Positions 1-6,833 of a DNA stretch of 38,268 nucleotides are shown one piece after another. The notes beneath the pieces were generated by a model. It was not told where the DNA came from and did no database searches. It worked only from the letters and a program-made list of their open reading frames with translations. This stretch comes from Candidatus Fermentithermobacillaceae bacterium. Its GTDB lineage: Bacteria; Bacillota; Sulfobacillia; Fermentithermobacillales; Fermentithermobacillaceae. The stretch covers positions 1-38,268 of the forward strand of contig DUUV01000104.1 in assembly GCA_012841375.1 (NCBI GenBank), given 5' to 3'. Position 1 is the first letter of the stretch. Each line of letters opens with the position of its first letter. The translations under genes were made by a program, and so were the position numbers.

Positions 1-1
1 A

Positions 2-577
2 GACGGTGTCGATGTAAGGAACGTAAAGCTCGCGTCGCTCCGCAGGAACATCAGCATGGTCTTGCAGGATGTCTTCTTGTTCAACGGTACCGTGGCGGAG
101 AACATAGCCTACGGGAGCCCCCACGCTTCCAGGCAGGAGATAGAGGAAGCCGCTAGAGTGGCCGGGGCCGACGAGTTTATCAGGGAGATGCCCCACGGGT
201 ACGACACCCACATTGGCGAGCGGGGAGTCCGCCTGTCGGGTGGGCAGAAGCAGAGGCTGGCCATCGCCAGGGCTCTCCTCTACGACGCCCCCATCCTTAT
301 CCTCGACGAGGCTACATCGTCGGTCGACACAGAGACCGAGGCGAAGATCGCCTCGGCGTTGCGCCGCCTGATGGAGGGCCGTACTACGGTGGTTATCGCT
401 CACAGGCTGTCGACCATCCGGAACGCCGACAAGATCGTCGTCTTGAGCGAGGGAGAGATCGTCGAGGAAGGCCGGCACGAGGAACTCCTGGAGAAAGGTG
501 GCCTCTACGCAAGGCTGGTGAAGATCGATGCCGACCCGGCGGGTGCCGCTAGCGAGGAATTGGCTCTGCAGCAGTAG
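2..577 (+). CDS. ABC exporter, C-terminal ATPase domain (5' truncated by window edge)
   Basis: The reading frame is open from base 2 to the TAG ending at 577, giving 191 residues of the nucleotide-binding domain of an exporter-type (MsbA/multidrug-like) ABC protein. The membrane domain and Walker A lie outside the window. Visible in order are a Q-loop ([19 protein letters not shown]), the signature LSGGQKQR, Walker B with D-loop ([12 protein letters not shown]) and the H-loop ([14 protein letters not shown]). The ending, with [12 protein letters not shown] and a short variable tail, is typical of fused half-transporters. Such proteins work as homo- or heterodimers in the cytoplasmic membrane and couple ATP hydrolysis to export of lipids, peptides or drugs. 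The substrate cannot be inferred. The ATG at 56 is internal and not the true start. Confidence 0.95.
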   Translation, partial: DGVDVRNVKLASLRRNISMVLQDVFLFNGTVAENIAYGSPHASRQEIEEAARVAGADEFIREMPHGYDTHIGERGVRLSGGQKQRLAIARALLYDAPILILDEATSSVDTETEAKIASALRRLMEGRTTVVIAHRLSTIRNADKIVVLSEGEIVEEGRHEELLEKGGLYARLVKIDADPAGAASEELALQQ

Positions 578-901
578 CAGTAGATCGTCAATATAGAACA
601 GAGACATAGAATAGAGACGTAGAATAGAGACCCCGGCTCCTCTCCAGGCCTCCGTAGTCTTTCGAGCTCATGCACCGGGAGTCCGCGAAACGGGCTCCCC
701 GAACTCATGTCTTAGCGCATACACTTTCACACCATGGTTCCCCGGACACCGGTTCCTCGGCCACTTCTTGCCCCACCTGACGGCCTGATCTGAATAGACT
801 CTGTCCCGGCTTCGACGGGTCCTTGCATCATTCGGGCCTAACCTTAACAAACTACCTGCGGAACCATGAGATGCCATCTTCCAGAAAGCGAGTGAGAAAG
901 C
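578..901. other. Intergenic region with short tandem repeat and a hairpin, no gene seen
   Basis: No convincing coding sequence lies between the ABC exporter and the DUF378 gene. The stretch holds a 13-bp tandem repeat (593-631) just after the exporter stop codon and a hairpin at 677-699. The hairpin has eight-base arms, GGGAGTCC and GGGCTCCC, pairing with one T-G wobble, and no T-run follows. No confident promoter for the downstream gene was found. Confidence 0.5.
593..631. repeat. Three-copy 13-bp tandem repeat
   Basis: Three head-to-tail copies of RTAGAAYAGAGAC lie at 593-605, 606-618 and 619-631, with one or two differences between copies. The array starts 16 bp after the upstream stop codon and is not in a recognisable gene. 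Similar short degenerate arrays occur at 1173-1208 and 4733-4795. Confidence 0.8.
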
Positions 902-1126
902 ATGAGGATGTCAGCTGTGGACTGGATCGCCGCGATACTCACCATCATCGGGGGACTGAATTGGGGCCTCATCGGATTTATGGGCTTTAACCTCGTCTCC
1001 TCAATCTTTGGTGAGGGGACCGCGGCCGAGCGTGTTGTTTACTCGCTGGTCGGGTTGGCGGCCCTTTACCAACTCATCCGTCTACTGTTTAGGGATTCAG
1101 CGGCCGAGAGGGTCGAGAATCGCTAA
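902..1126 (+). CDS. DUF378 family small membrane protein
   Basis: This 74-residue protein has two predicted membrane helices, about residues 6-28 and 45-63. The first contains the family-typical string ILTIIGGLNWGLIGF, and the second carries VVYSLVGLAALYQLIRLL. Both features and the length match DUF378 (YuzA-like) proteins, which are common in Bacillota and have no established function. The charged tail (RDSAAERVENR) probably faces the cytoplasm. The ATG at 902 has only a weak SD (GAGAAAG). An ATG at 908, two codons further in, is a possible alternative. The gene stands alone and is followed by a good intrinsic terminator at 1290-1317. Confidence 0.88.
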   Translation: MRMSAVDWIAAILTIIGGLNWGLIGFMGFNLVSSIFGEGTAAERVVYSLVGLAALYQLIRLLFRDSAAERVENR

Positions 1127-1172
1127 CCAGGTTGGCCGTTCGCTAACCGGCGGACAGCGCCAAAGACGGACC

Positions 1173-1208
1173 AGCGAGACGAATAGCGAGAAGAACAGCG
1201 AGAAGAAG
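1173..1208. repeat. Three-copy 12-bp tandem repeat
   Basis: Three consecutive units of AGCGAGAMGAAN lie at 1173-1184, 1185-1196 and 1197-1208, downstream of the DUF378 gene. The unit is a multiple of three, but the frame it would encode starts inside the DUF378 gene and resembles no known protein, so it is treated as non-coding. Confidence 0.75.
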
Positions 1209-1289
1209 GCGGATATGCAGGCGGAAACGCCAACGAAGAAGAGGACGCCTGAGGGCAATCCCGGGTCTCATCCACTCGGTTTCGGTGAG

Positions 1290-1317
1290 GCCGCGAGGCT
1301 GCCCTCGGCGGCTTCTT
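1290..1317 (+). terminator. Intrinsic terminator after DUF378 gene
   Basis: The arms GCCGCGAGG (1290-1298) and CCTCGGCGGC (1303-1312) pair with a single bulged G and enclose a CTGC loop. They are followed by TTCTT. The GC-rich stem and T-rich tail fit a Rho-independent terminator. Confidence 0.7.
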
Positions 1318-1461
1318 AACTCCACGTGGCAATCTGAGCTTCGGCTTGGCGGGCACCCCCGGAGTGTACCGAAGTTGTCCTTTCGAACCATCCACCGGGA
1401 CGTGAGTCCGAGAGGACTCGACCCCCCGGTTTCCGAATACTGACTCCGGGAGGTGCTTTCA

Positions 1462-1548
1462 GTGAGAATTGCCATAGCAGGGTTTTCGGACGAGACGTGC
1501 ACTTTCTGCAAAGAACCTACGACAGTAGAGAGATTCGAGTAAGGTACG
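1462..1548 (+). pseudogene. 5' end of M81 peptidase gene, cut by in-frame TAA at 1540-1542
   Basis: A GTG at 1462, six bases after the strong SD GGGAGGTG, opens a frame coding for VRIAIAGFSDETCTFCKEP and seven more residues. This is the expected N-terminus of MlrC-like M81 proteins, which normally begin with an R-I-A-I-x-G-F-x-H-E-T motif. Here the usual His of HET is Asp. Codon 27 is TAA (1540-1542). The same frame then continues as GTVRGQAILERSRG, exactly as the family sequence would, so no bases are lost. A single G-to-T change (GAA to TAA) would explain it. Residues up to the stop plus the downstream frame add up to about 492 positions, the normal family length. Confidence 0.8.
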
Positions 1549-2940
1549 GTGAGAGGTCAAGCGATCCTTGAGAGAAGCCGCGGGATCCCTAACTACATAA
1601 ACGGCTTCATGCGTGTGTTGGAGGCGGAAGGCGCTGAAATCGTCCCCACCGTGGCCGCAAACAAAGGTCCGGGCGGGTTCTCCAGCTGGCTTACGACGGA
1701 GTGCTTTGACAAATATTCTTATGAGATAGCGGACGCGCTCAAGGCCGCAGGCCGTCTGGATGGAGTCCTCCTGGCCCTCCACGGCGCCATGGCCGTAACC
1801 GGGGTCCCCCGTCCCGAAGCAGAGCTAGTTCGGAGAGTCAGGAAGGCCGTGGGCGACATCCCAATCATGGTGACGTTGGACCTACACGCCAACGAGGATC
1901 AAGAGATGGCGGATGCCGCCGACGCCGTATTCATCCTCAAGACGTATCCCCACGTGGACTCCCAAGAGACCGGCGAGATAGCCGCCAGGTGCATGGTTGA
2001 GACCGTGAGAGGCAACTTCAAGCCGGCTATGGCCTGCAGAAGGCCGGGCATCATCTCCGCAAGCATCTATCAGGCTTCGGAATATCATCCGATGAAAGAC
2101 ATCTACGACCGCTGTCGCGAGTGGGAGAAGAAACCGGGCGTGTACTGTGTTTCCGTGGCGCCGGGTTACGCCTATGCGGATGTTGTGGACGCAGGGATGT
2201 CAGTCTTCGTCGTCACCAACAACGACCGGGCCTTGGCAGAGGAAATAGCCCAGGATATGTCGGATTTCGCATGGAGCCTCCGTGAATCCTTCGCGGAGCC
2301 CCTTCCCGGCGCGGAAGAGGCCACCAAGATGGCTATGCAGCTGGCAGCCGAAGGGAAGGGCCCGGTAGTGATAGCCGACGGTGCCGACCGGATCGGTGAC
2401 AGCACCCATATGCTCAAAGAGCTTCTTAGACAAGGGGCCAAGAACTGGGGTATTCCGGGCATCACGGACCCAAAGGCCGCCGCTTGGCTTGAAGAGAACG
2501 CCAAGGTGGGGGATACCGTTACCGTCAAGATAGGTGGCTGGTACGACGAGAACTCTGGCGAGCCCGTTGAGGTAACCGGCAAGGTTTCTTTCATGGGCAG
2601 GCCAATCTACAAGCTGATTGGGCCCATGGGTAAGGGCGCCACCGTCAGGGACGCGTTCATCGCCACGATCGATCTCGGAGACAACCGCCATGTTGTGGTG
2701 TCCCAGCGAATGCGCGGCGCAAACGACTCGGCTGGTTTCACCGCGGCCGGTATCGATTACACGAAACTCGACATCATCGTGCTGAAAGACAGGGTCCACC
2801 ACCGGGCTTACTGGGACAGCGTCGCCAAAGTGGACATCCGTACCAGCGTTCCCGGTCAGGGACCGTCTGACCTAAGTCTTCTCCACTACGAGAATATCCC
2901 CGAGGACATATATCCTGTGGGGAAGAAGTGGCGGAAGTGA
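1549..2940 (+). CDS. M81 family metallopeptidase (MlrC-like), lacking its first ~29 residues
   Basis: This 463-residue frame is the body of an MlrC-like protein, a metal-dependent hydrolase family named after the microcystin/linear-peptide hydrolase MlrC. The N-terminal M81 domain (to about residue 260) contains LDLHANEDQEM and YPHVDSQETGE, with the conserved His/Asp residues thought to bind metal. The C-terminal MlrC_C domain begins near PVVIADGADRIGDSTHMLKELL. The GTG at 1549 is only a possible reinitiation start, because its SD is weak (AAGG four bases upstream). The real start is probably 1462, but an in-frame TAA separates the two (see the preceding entry). The product is therefore a truncated protein made by reinitiation, the remnant of a dying gene, or a full-length protein if the stop is an assembly error. 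It stands alone between two long intergenic regions. The substrate is unknown. Confidence 0.85.
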   Translation: MRGQAILERSRGIPNYINGFMRVLEAEGAEIVPTVAANKGPGGFSSWLTTECFDKYSYEIADALKAAGRLDGVLLALHGAMAVTGVPRPEAELVRRVRKAVGDIPIMVTLDLHANEDQEMADAADAVFILKTYPHVDSQETGEIAARCMVETVRGNFKPAMACRRPGIISASIYQASEYHPMKDIYDRCREWEKKPGVYCVSVAPGYAYADVVDAGMSVFVVTNNDRALAEEIAQDMSDFAWSLRESFAEPLPGAEEATKMAMQLAAEGKGPVVIADGADRIGDSTHMLKELLRQGAKNWGIPGITDPKAAAWLEENAKVGDTVTVKIGGWYDENSGEPVEVTGKVSFMGRPIYKLIGPMGKGATVRDAFIATIDLGDNRHVVVSQRMRGANDSAGFTAAGIDYTKLDIIVLKDRVHHRAYWDSVAKVDIRTSVPGQGPSDLSLLHYENIPEDIYPVGKKWRK

Positions 2941-2985
2941 CCGGCGCAGTAAGCACGTTACGTCATGGACTTCGGTGAACCGGCA

Positions 2986-3009
2986 GAAAATGTACCATTC
3001 CGGAGGGGC
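2986..3009. repeat. Interspersed palindromic repeat, copy A
   Basis: The sequence GAAAATGTACCATTCCGGAG followed by GGGC is related to two copies at 6749-6771 and 6810-6833. The shared core is AATGCACCATTCCGGAGTGG, an imperfect palindrome centred on TCCGGA, with CCA on one side and TGG on the other. All copies are intergenic. Confidence 0.65.
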
Positions 3010-3039
3010 GGGACGCGCGCATGCGCGAAGCAATGGGAC
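3007..3039. repeat. GC-rich direct repeat, copy 1 of 2
   Basis: This copy matches 3074-3105 with few differences and one length difference. The shared pattern is GGCGGGACGCGC, CA, GCGCGAAG, AATGG, AC. Each copy contains a short GCGC-rich palindrome (GCGCGCATGCGCG here). It directly abuts the palindromic repeat at 2986-3009, so the two may form one element. Confidence 0.65.
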
Positions 3040-3073
3040 GTGCTTATCATCGACTCGCTGTCACACGCCAGGT

Positions 3074-3105
3074 GGCGGGACGCGCCCAAGCGCGAAGGAA
3101 TGGAC
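3074..3105. repeat. GC-rich direct repeat, copy 2 of 2
   Basis: This is the second copy of the repeat at 3007-3039, 67 bp downstream in the same orientation. It reads GGCGGGACGCGCCCAAGCGC and ends in GAAGGAATGGAC. It ends 14 bp before the -35 box at 3120. Confidence 0.65.
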
Positions 3106-3119
3106 TCGAAGCGATGGAA

Positions 3120-3148
3120 TTGACACTCAACTGTCGCCCGCATATAGT
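3120..3148 (+). promoter_or_regulatory. Near-consensus SigA promoter with embedded inverted repeat
   Basis: TTGACA (3120-3125) is separated by exactly 17 bp from TATAGT (3143-3148), one mismatch from the full vegetative consensus. An inverted repeat, CTCAACT (3126-3132) and AGTTGAG (3146-3152), starts directly after the -35 box and ends over and just past the -10 box, a typical placement for a repressor operator. The expected start site is near 3155, at the foot of a short hairpin. The first confident gene downstream is rsgA at 3471. Confidence 0.75.
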
Positions 3149-3219
3149 TGAGGAGCCGTAGTACGGCTAAAGACCTTACCACAATACTGAGAGTTGGGAT
3201 TACCGAAAGGGGGGAGTGC

Positions 3220-3303
3220 ATGTGGCATATAGCGCTACTATTGAAGGACACAGGCACAACCCCCGTTCCTCTACCTAAGTCCTTCGGGGATAGATGCTTC
3301 TAG
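3220..3303 (+). CDS. Possible 27-residue ORF in the rsgA leader
   Basis: An ATG at 3220, five bases after a run of six G (within GAAAGGGGGGAG), opens a 27-codon frame ending in TAG at 3301-3303. The peptide begins MWHIALLLKDTG and is not recognised. Its only support is the purine-rich SD-like stretch and its position about 65 nt into the transcript expected from the promoter at 3120. It could be a leader peptide, a small protein or chance. Confidence 0.25.
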   Translation: MWHIALLLKDTGTTPVPLPKSFGDRCF

Positions 3304-3470
3304 ATCCGGCGTCACGCCGCGACCGTTGGGAGATACCCTACCCGGTCAGGAGAACTCGGGTTGTGCCTTGTGGAAAACCGTAGTCTGTCCGTTATGTCAG
3401 GGAAGAGCACCCCTGCGCCGAGCTTTCAGGACAGAGCCCAGAGTTCAGAATGACTGGGAGGAATACCACA

Positions 3471-4715
3471 TTGCAGGAGACGCTTCGGGAGAGGCTTCAA
3501 CGGAGGCCTCAAGATAGGCCCCGAGAAGATAAGAACTCACTGTGTCGCGCAGTGATCGTCCGTACGGGGCCGGGACTCTACCTTGCCAGGACCGAGACCA
3601 GAGCCGGTGAGAGTGGCCACGAGGTCGGCCGCGGCTCCGTGTGGGCCTGCAGGCTGCGCGGCAAGCTGCGCGCCCGCTTGGAGCGAGAGCAGGACGCCGT
3701 CTATATAGGCGAGGAAGTTCTCGTCAGCCATTTGGTGCCCCGGGCAGGGGTTGTCGCCGGGATGAACACCAGCGGGACCGCACTGATCGAGTCGCTTCTC
3801 CCCCGGAGAACGACCCTTTTCCGGTTAGCGCCGCCCCCGTGGCCCGGGACCACGCTACTCAAGAAGACCCTGGCAGTGAACGTGGACCTTGTGGTTGCGG
3901 TGGTCGCGGCGGTGGCTCCGCCGCTCAAACAGGGCACCATTGACCGGTACCTCCTTCTCGCCGCTCAAGCGGGCATCGAGAGCGCCGTCTGCATCAACAA
4001 GATCGACCAGGTGGCTTCAGACCGGGAGCACCGGGAGAAGGTCCAGGAGATAAGATCAAATCTCGAGAACCGGGGTGTCCGGGTAGTCCTCACAAGCGCC
4101 GTCACCGGAGAGGGCATTCCCGGACTGCACGCTCTCATCTCCGGGAAGACATCGGTGTTCACAGGACCCTCGGGCGTAGGTAAGACGAGCATTCTGAAGA
4201 GCATGTGTCCCGACCTCGAAGCCAAGACCCTCACGATTAGCGAGTCTACCAATAAGGGAAGGCATTCAACGACATATTCGTCCCTCATCGACGTTGGGGG
4301 AGGCTATGTTGCCGACCTTCCCGGGCTCCGGGCGATCGGGTTTTGGAACCTTGAGGACGAAACGGTGAAGTCGGAGTTCGCCGACATCGAGGAGATCGCC
4401 CGGGGCTGTCAGTTCAGCGACTGTTCCCATAGAGGCGAGCCCGGGTGCGCTGTGAGGGCCGCGATAGAAGCGGGGGATCTATCCGGGGAGAGGTTCGCCG
4501 CATATGTCAAAGTCTTGAGGGACGCAGAGAAAAGCCGGGCCGGCCAGGACCGCAGTTCGCGGACAGGGAGGAAGTTCCGCCCAACGAGTAGGCGCGTTGA
4601 CCGCATGAAAGCGATTGAGGAGTCGCGAGAGGAAGATGAGCGGGTTTTGGGACATTGTCCGGATGCCTCAGGATCTGGAAGGCTCAAAATTCGGCAAGTT
4701 GAACATCCGCAATGA
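3471..4715 (+). CDS. rsgA: Small ribosomal subunit biogenesis GTPase RsgA
   Basis: RsgA is a circularly permuted GTPase that binds the maturing 30S subunit. The protein has an OB-fold N-terminal part with a basic, poorly conserved lead-in. Its G-domain motifs are in permuted order: NKID at residues 176-179, TSA near 208-210, P-loop GPSGVGKT at 232-239 and DLPGLR near 282-287. The zinc motif follows, with C313, C318, H320 and C326 within CQFSDCSHRGEPGCAV. The C-terminus is unusually long and charged. An ATG at 3450 is in frame, but the SD GGGAGGAA (3456-3463) lies seven bases before the TTG at 3471, which is therefore chosen, giving 414 residues. DLPG in place of DTPG in the G3 motif is a mild variation. 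The gene is transcribed alone, probably from the promoter at 3120. Confidence 0.93.
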   Translation: MQETLRERLQRRPQDRPREDKNSLCRAVIVRTGPGLYLARTETRAGESGHEVGRGSVWACRLRGKLRARLEREQDAVYIGEEVLVSHLVPRAGVVAGMNTSGTALIESLLPRRTTLFRLAPPPWPGTTLLKKTLAVNVDLVVAVVAAVAPPLKQGTIDRYLLLAAQAGIESAVCINKIDQVASDREHREKVQEIRSNLENRGVRVVLTSAVTGEGIPGLHALISGKTSVFTGPSGVGKTSILKSMCPDLEAKTLTISESTNKGRHSTTYSSLIDVGGGYVADLPGLRAIGFWNLEDETVKSEFADIEEIARGCQFSDCSHRGEPGCAVRAAIEAGDLSGERFAAYVKVLRDAEKSRAGQDRSSRTGRKFRPTSRRVDRMKAIEESREEDERVLGHCPDASGSGRLKIRQVEHPQ

Positions 4716-4732
4716 TGAAGATCGAAGATCTG

Positions 4733-4795
4733 AAAGTTGAAGGCCCCGGGAAGTCGAAGGCGTGGGAAGTTGAAGACCCGGAAGGATGAAGGGTC
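4733..4795. repeat. Degenerate 16-bp tandem repeat
   Basis: Units related to GAAGTTGAAGGCCCGG run head to tail at 4733-4749, 4750-4765, 4766-4781 and, partially, 4782-4795, between rsgA and the amidase gene. It resembles the short arrays at 593 and 1173 in layout but not in sequence. Confidence 0.65.
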
Positions 4796-4951
4796 TCATT
4801 GGAGGAACTAGGAGACGGAGTGTCTCCGGGCGCCCGGAGAAGCAGGTGCCCTTCCGAGGCGGTCTGAGCGGCCGGCGCTCTTCCGCGACCGCCCAGAGCA
4901 GCCGGCGCCTCTTGGAAACGGGCCAAAGTCTTTGCCGGGGGAGGCGTGAAT

Positions 4952-6406
4952 ATGGGCCAAAATCACGATTTGCCGGATGTATCGGAAGCCACTATCAAGG
5001 ATCTACAGCGGAGGATGTCCAGAGGCGAGACTGCTTCCCGGGAGCTTGTGAAGGCTTACCTCGACAGGATCGCCAGATACGATAAGGCGGGGCCGTGCCT
5101 CAACTCATTCCTCGAGGTCAACCCTGATGCCATGTTCATCGCGGAGGCCATGGACCTTGAGCGGGCACGAAGAGGTCCCCGCGGCCCCCTTCACGGGATA
5201 CCTGTCGTCTTGAAGGACAACATCGACACGGCGGACAAGATGCACACAAGCGCAGGGTCTTTGGCGTTGGCCGACTCCTTCGCCTCAAAGGACTCATTCG
5301 TTGCAGAGAGACTCAGAGAGGCAGGCGCGGTCATACTCGGCAAGAGCAACATGACCGAGTGGGCGAATTTCATGACTCAAGGCATGCCCAACGGATACAG
5401 TTCCCGGGGAGGACAGGTCCTGAACCCCTACGGTCCGGGGAGACTGGACGTCGGCGGTTCCTCATCGGGGTCAGGGGCGGCGGTTGCCGCGAGCCTGGTC
5501 GCTGCCGGCGTCGGCACCGAGACGCATGGATCGATCCTCAGCCCTTCTGCCAGTAACGGTCTAGTCGGAGTGAAACCGACCGTGGGCCTTATCAGCCGCT
5601 CCGGCGTAATCCCCATATCCCCTGTGCAGGACACGCCGGGTCCGATGACAAGGTGCGTAGAGGACGCGGCGATCTTGCTCGGCGCCCTCGCCGGGCCTGA
5701 TGAGAGGGATCCGGCAACTTGGCGCTCAGAGGGTTTCTACCATAAGGACTATACGCGATTCCTGGATAGAGACGGCCTGAAGGGCAAACGTATTGGGATC
5801 CCTAGAGACGATTACGGCAGGCTTGACAAGGAAAGGGCCGCGCTTGTGGAGGCGGCCGAGGAGGCACTCAAAGACCTCGGGGCAACCGTGGTCGATATGA
5901 GCTCCGATCGACCAAAGGGCTGGGCCTCAAGGAGCCTGACCTACGAATTCAAGCCGGCCATCAATGCCTATCTCTCCGGGTTGGCACCCCACGTACCGGT
6001 CCACTCACTTAAGGAACTCATCGAGTTCAACAGACAGAGGCCCTACGAGATGCTCCGGTACGGCCAGACCACGTTCTTGGCGGCGGAAGCGACTAGCGGC
6101 ACGCTGACCGAACCCGAGTACATCAGGTTGCGGGCCGAGGATGACCGCCTGTCTAGGGAAGAAGGGATAGACTATCTCCTTGGCAAGTACGACCTGGACG
6201 CCCTTGTGTATCCCGGCATTGGATGTACAACGCTGTCGGCGAAGTCCGGTTACCCGGCGATAACGGTTCCCGTCGGGGTGACGTCCGACTTCCGCCCGGT
6301 GGCCATCACTTTCACCTCCAAGGCTTGGTCGGAACCTCTTTTGCTGGCGATGGCCTACGCCCTTGAGGAGGCCACGCCTTTCCGGAAACCACCGGCTCTT
6401 GATTGA
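4952..6406 (+). CDS. Amidase signature family enzyme, peptide-amidase-like
   Basis: This is a 484-residue amidase signature hydrolase with the complete Ser-cisSer-Lys triad: Lys88 in VVLKDNIDT, the cis-Ser in the glycine/serine stretch GGSSSGSG (168-175) and nucleophile Ser194 in GTETHGSILSPS. The segments NMTEWANF, NGYSSRGGQ and GVIPISPVQDTPGPMTR resemble peptide amidases and related enzymes more than the GatA subunit of the tRNA amidotransferase, and no gatB or gatC lies nearby. It probably hydrolyses amide bonds of small peptides or carboxamides in the cytoplasm. No signal peptide is visible. The SD GGGGGAGG (4937-4944) is seven bases before the ATG at 4952. A GTG at 4946 is too close to that SD. 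A hairpin at 6441-6460 follows. Confidence 0.9.
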   Translation: MGQNHDLPDVSEATIKDLQRRMSRGETASRELVKAYLDRIARYDKAGPCLNSFLEVNPDAMFIAEAMDLERARRGPRGPLHGIPVVLKDNIDTADKMHTSAGSLALADSFASKDSFVAERLREAGAVILGKSNMTEWANFMTQGMPNGYSSRGGQVLNPYGPGRLDVGGSSSGSGAAVAASLVAAGVGTETHGSILSPSASNGLVGVKPTVGLISRSGVIPISPVQDTPGPMTRCVEDAAILLGALAGPDERDPATWRSEGFYHKDYTRFLDRDGLKGKRIGIPRDDYGRLDKERAALVEAAEEALKDLGATVVDMSSDRPKGWASRSLTYEFKPAINAYLSGLAPHVPVHSLKELIEFNRQRPYEMLRYGQTTFLAAEATSGTLTEPEYIRLRAEDDRLSREEGIDYLLGKYDLDALVYPGIGCTTLSAKSGYPAITVPVGVTSDFRPVAITFTSKAWSEPLLLAMAYALEEATPFRKPPALD

Positions 6407-6440
6407 TCGCTGCCATGTCGCCCGGAGCACGGTTTCGGTG

Positions 6441-6460
6441 CCTTCATTCCCGAATGAAGG
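6441..6460 (+). terminator. Hairpin after the amidase gene
   Basis: The arms CCTTCATT and AATGAAGG form a perfect 8-bp stem with a CCCG loop, 35 bp after the amidase stop. Only GTTT follows, so termination strength is uncertain. Confidence 0.45.
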
Positions 6461-6474
6461 GTTTCGGGACCCAA

Positions 6475-6505
6475 GTAACTCCGTCATGCATGTCAACATA
6501 ATATG
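6475..6505 (+). promoter_or_regulatory. Candidate sporulation-sigma promoter of the YjcZ-like gene
   Basis: The element CATAATATGTC begins at 6497, 40 bp before the start codon. CATAATA fits the SigG -10 pattern CATNNTA, and CATAATAT partly fits SigE and SigK -10 patterns. A possible -35, GTAAC (6475-6479), is a weak match at 17 bp spacing. The same element, CATATTATGTC, lies 43 bp before the start of the repeat-protein gene at 24527. Which sigma factor would read it cannot be decided here. Confidence 0.4.
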
Positions 6506-6536
6506 TCGCAGCGTACTTTGAAAGGAGGGTTCCTCC

Positions 6537-6629
6537 ATGGGAGGCTTCCGTGGCGGCAGCAGCTGGGCGTTCGTGTTGTTCCTTATACTGATCCTCCTGG
6601 TTCTTGGCATGTTCTGCGGCGTCTGCTAG
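6537..6629 (+). CDS. YjcZ-like sporulation micropeptide
   Basis: This 30-codon gene has a very strong SD, AAAGGAGGG (6521-6529), seven bases before the ATG. The peptide begins MGGFRGGSSWAFVLFLILIL, a Gly-rich head followed by a single hydrophobic helix, and ends GMFCGVC. This layout matches the YjcZ family of tiny sporulation-associated membrane proteins of spore-forming Bacillota, although two terminal cysteines are unusual. It is presumed to sit in a spore or mother-cell membrane; the family function is not established. It is monocistronic, with a sporulation-type upstream element (CATAATATG) and its own terminator at 6648-6685. The family assignment rests on length and composition, because so short a sequence gives little else. 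Confidence 0.78.
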   Translation: MGGFRGGSSWAFVLFLILILLVLGMFCGVC

Positions 6630-6647
6630 TAGACAAGGCGGAAACAG

Positions 6648-6685
6648 AGAGGGGACTGGGCAGCCGTCAGGCTGTCCTCTTCTTT
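6648..6685 (+). terminator. Intrinsic terminator after the YjcZ-like gene
   Basis: The inner stem CAGCC (6661-6665) and GGCTG (6670-6674) encloses a GTCA loop. The outer arms AGAGGGGA (6648-6655) and TCCTCT (6675-6680) extend it with a bulge. TCTTT follows immediately. Confidence 0.6.
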
Positions 6686-6748
6686 GCGCCACCTGAGGCT
6701 GTCCACCTACGCACCTTATCCCCGCCATCAGCAGCCGTGAACGTGCAG

Positions 6749-6771
6749 GAAATGCACCATCTCGGAGTGGC
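6749..6771. repeat. Interspersed palindromic repeat, copy C
   Basis: GGAAATGCACCATCTCGGAG followed by TGG matches the copies at 2986 and 6810. The spacing to the next copy is 61 bp in the same orientation. ATGCA recurs just downstream, at 6775-6779. Confidence 0.65.
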
Positions 6772-6809
6772 ATTATGCATTTTGTCCGCATGCCTGCAGA
6801 CAACCTGGA

Positions 6810-6833
6810 GAAAATGCACCATTCCAGAAGTGG
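6810..6833. repeat. Interspersed palindromic repeat, copy B
   Basis: GAAAATGCACCATTCCAGAA followed by GTGG is the best preserved copy of the family with 2986-3009 and 6749-6771. As in copy A, a GC-rich stretch follows (GGCGGACCGTGGGCGCACGC), suggesting that the element is longer than its palindromic core. Confidence 0.65.

Larger units (their letters stand above)
1127..1461. other. Intergenic region: tandem repeat, terminator and structured leader
   Basis: No gene is supported here. In order the region holds a 12-bp tandem repeat (1173-1208), the terminator of the DUF378 gene (1290-1317) and a leader with three possible helices ahead of the M81 gene. The arms are CTTCGG 1339-1344 with CCGAAG 1369-1374, ACCGGG 1394-1399 with CCCGGT 1425-1430, and, nested inside the latter, GAGTCC 1404-1409 with GGACTC 1414-1419 around a GAGA loop. 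A strong SD (GGGAGGTG, 1449-1456) ends the leader. The helices match no riboswitch class I recognise. Confidence 0.5.
2941..3470. other. 530-bp intergenic region with repeats, promoter, hairpin and a possible small ORF
   Basis: This stretch between the M81 gene and rsgA holds a palindromic repeat (2986-3009), a GC-rich direct repeat pair (3007-3039 and 3074-3105), a near-consensus promoter (3120-3148) and a possible 27-codon ORF (3220-3303). A 5-bp hairpin, GCCGT-AGT-ACGGC (3155-3167), begins at about the expected transcription start. The leader from there to the rsgA start is about 315 nt. No known structured RNA was recognised. Confidence 0.5.

Noticed and set aside
578-901. tRNA or tmRNA-like segment
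   Set aside because: A TTCGA with short flanking CCCG/CGGG arms was seen near 810-820, but no acceptor stem, anticodon arm or CCA-compatible layout could be formed.
1008-1319. 103-codon frame overlapping the DUF378 gene and running through the tandem repeat
   Set aside because: Low complexity, starts inside a real gene, no SD, and ends in the terminator hairpin.
2986-3105. CRISPR array
   Set aside because: Only two or three imperfect repeats with irregular spacing and no cas genes.
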